64,000 nt of DNA, from assembly GCA_002633005.1 (NCBI GenBank), contig NMRA01000125.1, forward strand, positions 591,566 through 655,565. Reading direction: 5' to 3'. Source of the DNA: Phoronis australis. Taxonomy: Eukaryota > Phoronida > Phoronidae. The stretch's first letter is position 1. Each line of letters begins with the position of its first letter. Under the pieces are notes generated by a model. It worked only from the letters and a program-made list of their open reading frames with translations. It did no database searches and was not told the origin of the DNA. Below are positions 60,596 to 64,000 of this stretch, in pieces. The position numbers were made by a program, and so were the translations under genes.

Positions 60596-62743
60596 TAGTC
60601 AGGTTTGTTGTGTAATTTTGTTGGACTTTTTTGGGGAACGTGGAATCTATACATTTCTGGAAACCTTACGGATTGACAAATCAGAAAATAATCGATTCCA
60701 TTTTTGGCGGCCATCTTGGCGGCCATTTTGGATTTTCAAAATGGCACCCGTAAAATGAATTTTGCCCATTATCACCAGTTTTGGGTCACTTTGAATGTTG
60801 GATTTTTTGGCTACATCTGCATTTTTCAGGTCAAGGAATTAGAATGTTTTAATTTTATTGGCGGCCATTCTCGCGACCATCTTGGATTGTCTGTACATGT
60901 AAAACCATAGAAAGCCGGAAGAGACTTTGCCCAGACAGCACCAAATGTTGTCCATATTGGAACCCAGATGGCATGGAGACTGAAGTATTTCTGAGAAGCT
61001 TGTCATAATAGGCAATGACGAGTACCAGTAAATCTGTTTCAAGTGAAAAAACCTCAGCTGAGAAGCAGGGACGTTTTGATGTGATGCCAAAACTGCATGA
61101 TGAATTAGCAATATATCTGCTTTTTCGTGATTGTTTTCTTCTAAGCGTAGATCACGTCGGTTGCTCTTTGTGCATCCTGAAGCTGAAGTAATGGCTACCT
61201 TGGCAGAGTCTTTGCTATAATAAAGTGTCTTTGAAGATAGATATTCAGTAAGTTGAGCCTTTTTGTCCATGAAAGAGGAAACGGCTCATTGGAATGTTCG
61301 GTATGTAAATCTTATCTCTTATCTGATACTGTACTTGACCCTTTCTCTGCCTCCTTTTTTCTCTTGTGGCTTGTTTCAAAGAGCTGTCTTTGTGGGTGTC
61401 AAAAACCAGAATGATATCGTTATAATCTCTAGTTAAGAACATCACTGCCACAATATCCACACGTGCAGTTTTGTGGCTTAGGTGAACACACTCTGTCGTT
61501 TACATTTTTTCTGGATGTAAAATCTCTCTTGCAGCTTGAGGACTGTCCTGTTCTAAGACGTCTGCTTCGGAAAGTTTGTGCAGAAGGTGGATTCGATTCG
61601 ACTTTTCTGTGCATGACAGCATTGCCTCACTGGCAGCAAAGATTGCTCTTGGTCTTAGGTTGAATTCATAGTGGCTGACAGCATGTTTCTGGTCGATTTG
61701 CCTATTTAACTTGACAATTACCAGCAGCCTGTCAAAAACGTCCATGGTCTTCTCGAGATTCAGGGCGACGTCACAGAACTTTATGGTTGTCTTCTTGTGC
61801 CCTGACATACACATCTTATTGTTTAGCTTTTTGACTGATGACCAAAGGCTTTTATATTCATTGACTCTAAGGTCTGGTATCTAGGAGCTGCACAACCCTC
61901 TAAAATAGACCCATGTCACACGAAATGACAGTTGGATGAGCCTCGTCAACAAACAGCCTCCTCAACTGGCTCGTCTGTAAAACAACAGTTAGCAGGGTCG
62001 ACCACTCATGGGCCATCTATAGAAGCAGTGATATGGCACCAAACTCAGTTAGAGACTGGCTTGTAGGGATCAGTGTTGCTCTCGTCATTGATCCTCAGCC
62101 TGATTACTGCCAAAATTATCTGCCATCCGACTGTCAAAGACAAATGTTCTTCCAATGAGTAGAGGAGAGCTGGATTCCAAAGTGAACAGTGGAAATAATA
62201 TTGAAATCTTCAAAAGATATGTCTCAAATGTATTTTCAAAAAGTATAGATATACATGTATATATTGTAAATAAAGGTTAATCTGCGTTTCTGTGATTCCT
62301 TTAAATATTCTGGGGGCTCGTAGCTGCTATTAAAATCATTTAGATTATATGTATCATTTCAGAAATAGTGTTTTTCAATCCCTTACCACAAACTAACATT
62401 CTAAGTAACCCAAGAGCAAAGATACTGAGCAAAATGTATTTTACGGGCGCCATTTTTGAAATTCCAAGATGGCCGCCAATAAAATTTCCAATTCATTGAC
62501 CTCAGAACTGCAGGTGTAACCATAAAAACTAACATTCTCAGTGACCCAAGGACGGATATATTGGGGGAAATCTATTTTACCGGCCCCATTTTGAAAATCC
62601 AAGATAGCCTCGAAAATGGCCACCAAATATGGTATCAATTATTTTCTGATTCGTCATTCCCTGAGGTTTCCAAAAAATGTATAGTTTCCACTTTCTCAAA
62701 AAAATTCCAACATTGTCAAAATTTCACATAGTGAACCTGACTA
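60596..62743 (-). mobile_element. 2,148-bp DNA transposon with ~285-bp inverted termini
   Basis: Ends TAGTCAGGTT and AACCTGACTA open imperfect inverted repeats of about 285 bp. These contain CTATACATT, GGAAACCT, TCAGAAAATAAT, CCATCTTGGA and TTTTCAAAATGG in mirror order. It splits the copy B repeat; comparison with copy A gives CTA as the duplicated target (60593-60595 and 62744-62746). The interior holds a decayed minus-strand gene (60839-61814). It is too short to be autonomous as it stands. The superfamily is unassigned. Confidence 0.85.
60839..61814 (-). pseudogene. Relic of a transposon-associated protein (EEADT/SPDTDV-type)
   Basis: Read on the minus strand, three segments fit in order one protein family that I recall from unplaced animal repeats. 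61814-61500 has HAVSHYEFNLRPRAIFA and CTEKSNRIHLL. 61460-61245 has DYNDIILVFDTHKDSSLK, TREKRRQRKG and IPMSRFLFH. 61270-60839 has LTEYLSSKTL, EENNHEKADILLIHHAVLAS and SQLRFFHLKQIY. The last two blocks correspond to the acidic EEADT...SPDTDV motif, here degraded (EKAD, HLKQI). A stop near 61500 and a frame change near 61260 break it, and its 3' end runs into the terminal repeat. It has no known biochemical role; it was presumably cargo or an accessory of the parent transposon. Confidence 0.6.
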
Positions 62744-63180
62744 CTATCAGAAAACCTTTATCTAAAAATTTGAGATAGATACTTGGAGTAGTATATTGCA
62801 TTTCTCGTACGTGCCACTGGATTCTAAGTTTTATTGAACAATTGTATCAAACGGCATCGAGGGTCCAATTAATCATCATAATATATAAAGACGTGTAATT
62901 TTTGATGAATGCCTGACTTAATTATCCACAGCAAGAATGAGGGATCCATATGCTAAAACCTCTGTCTGTATACATGTAGGACAGAAATCTTTTCAATCAT
63001 TGAAATTATTTCGTCATTTCCCTAATGGCTTCAGTCATTTACATGAACATGTATGTAACCTCTCATTACATTTTTTATGTTACAATTTCACGCTGTTATA
63101 TTTCGCATTTTGGTAACACTCCTGGTTTTTAGAATTAAACGTACTTTTATACAGTCAGGTATGTGAAACTATAATTACTG
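62744..63180 (+). repeat. Interspersed ~770-bp repeat, copy B right part
   Basis: 62744-62870 continues the alignment with copy A (GATACTTGGAGTA, TTGTATCAAACG). Similarity resumes at ~63105 (AACACTC, CAGGTATG, TAATTACT), so a second insertion of ~235 bp appears to lie between 62870 and 63105. Confidence 0.6.
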
Positions 63181-63190
63181 ATAAATAAAT

Positions 63191-63312
63191 ATAGATTATT
63201 ACATGGCGAAGTCGTTATCCCCCGTTATTTAGAGCCCGAGTGGATTTAGGCAAATTATCTCCCGAGGGGTGCGTTAGCGATAACGACTGAGAACACGTAA
63301 TAATCTATTTAT
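63191..63312. mobile_element. ~120-bp MITE-like foldback
   Basis: Left ATAGATTATTACATGG and GTCGTTATC are mirrored by GATAACGAC and CGTAATAATCTAT on the right. The centre is GC-richer (CCCGAGTGG, CCCGAGGGG). No flanking duplication is clear. Confidence 0.65.
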
Positions 63313-63851
63313 ACCACATACTGAACGAGAAACATTGCAATGAATCGATCTACCTTTCTCGACTCGCCTCGGCTTTGTATCTACTTTCTTTGTCAGAGGC
63401 CCGGGGTCGGAGGTCGTGACCTTTTAAGAGCTATTTTTGTCAAGTAATGCTTATACTCAAAACCAATTGAAAATTTAAACAAAATAGAAATAAAGTGAAT
63501 CTATAAATTAAGGTTTAGCAACTATTATAGCTTACTACACATTTTATCACGCTAAGTTTCGACCGGGAAAATATCGTTTGCTAAAGTAGGTTACCACTAG
63601 TAACTGACTATAATGCTCAAGTCAAAGGATCCCGACGTCACGATACCAGCATTCAAATTGGAGATAGGGGATGTACAAGTGAATGAACACGAGAGAAAAA
63701 ATGTCACTGAATTAAAATATCGTTTTTATGGAAATTATGCGTCTTATTTTTCATAGCTTATAAATGTCGGTGCAATGCCCTTTGCTGAGCAAGCGATTGT
63801 TGCGCATGCTCATTTAAGTATTCTGTTTTCACGTTCGGTGACGTCTGCCGC

Positions 63852-63925
63852 TGAGTGGTGTAGAGGTAAAGTCGGCAACTCGAAACTCTTGAGGTCCGGG
63901 TTCGAAACCTGCCTCGGTTTAACGC
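63852..63925 (+). ncRNA. tRNA-like pol III promoter, probable SINE head
   Basis: A box TGGTGTAGAGG (63856-63866) and B box GGTTCGAAACC (63899-63909) have tRNA-like spacing. A regular cloverleaf does not form: the anticodon stem and T-stem have mismatches and the acceptor does not pair. So it is more likely a tRNA-derived SINE than a tRNA gene. The tail (GGAGATAAC motifs) runs off the window. Confidence 0.5.
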
Positions 63926-64000
63926 CAAATTGTTATCTCACTAGGGAGATAACTTCATGGGTTATTACAGGGTTGTATCTGCCATTCGAGGCTAATATTG

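Overview
The window is eukaryotic genomic DNA. It has AT-rich non-coding sequence, small phase-consistent exons with GT-AG introns, a poly(A) signal and dense degenerate transposable-element relics. The recognisable gene is animal-type, and several CTCF-like motifs together with the transposon families suggest a bilaterian invertebrate. The phylum cannot be resolved from the sequence alone. There are no bacterial features, CRISPR arrays or rRNA genes.

Positions 1-8500 hold the one confidently identified gene: a five-exon plus-strand phosphatidylethanolamine-binding protein gene (PEBP/RKIP family, 178 residues, coding 1332-8155, AATAAA at 8462). A 151-bp MITE sits 52 bp upstream of its ATG. 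Its introns carry a 495-bp hAT-like element (intron 1) and a long foldback repeat plus a purine-rich tract (intron 4).

Positions 8500-38300 are gene-poor. They hold fragments of a CAGGGGCGG-ended element family, a GCGTAAAGTAATTATT minisatellite with a companion module, a MULE-like 455-bp MITE with 10-bp duplications (15471-15925), two TTAA-associated MITEs (about 23.3 and 25.0 kb), several short hairpins and a few weak exon candidates (29362, 35683, 37619).

Positions 38300-43480 are a repeat cluster. A ~1.5-kb TTTAAACC-rich element is tandemly duplicated, and only the first copy carries the 151-bp MITE. A diverged ~300-bp inverted repeat brackets the pair, and one arm overlaps a 128-residue minus-strand ORF. 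Next to it lies a minus-strand solo LTR whose promoter region has four heat-shock-element-like clusters upstream of a TATA box.

Positions 43500-64000 are again gene-poor: a third MITE copy, a non-LTR reverse-transcriptase relic, a large foldback minisatellite (53405-53783), and two copies of a ~770-bp repeat. The second of these copies is split by a 2,148-bp element with ~285-bp inverted termini and a decayed minus-strand transposon protein gene. A tRNA-like SINE head lies at the right edge. Several insertions have sibling copies in the window that serve as natural 'empty sites', so target duplications can be read directly.
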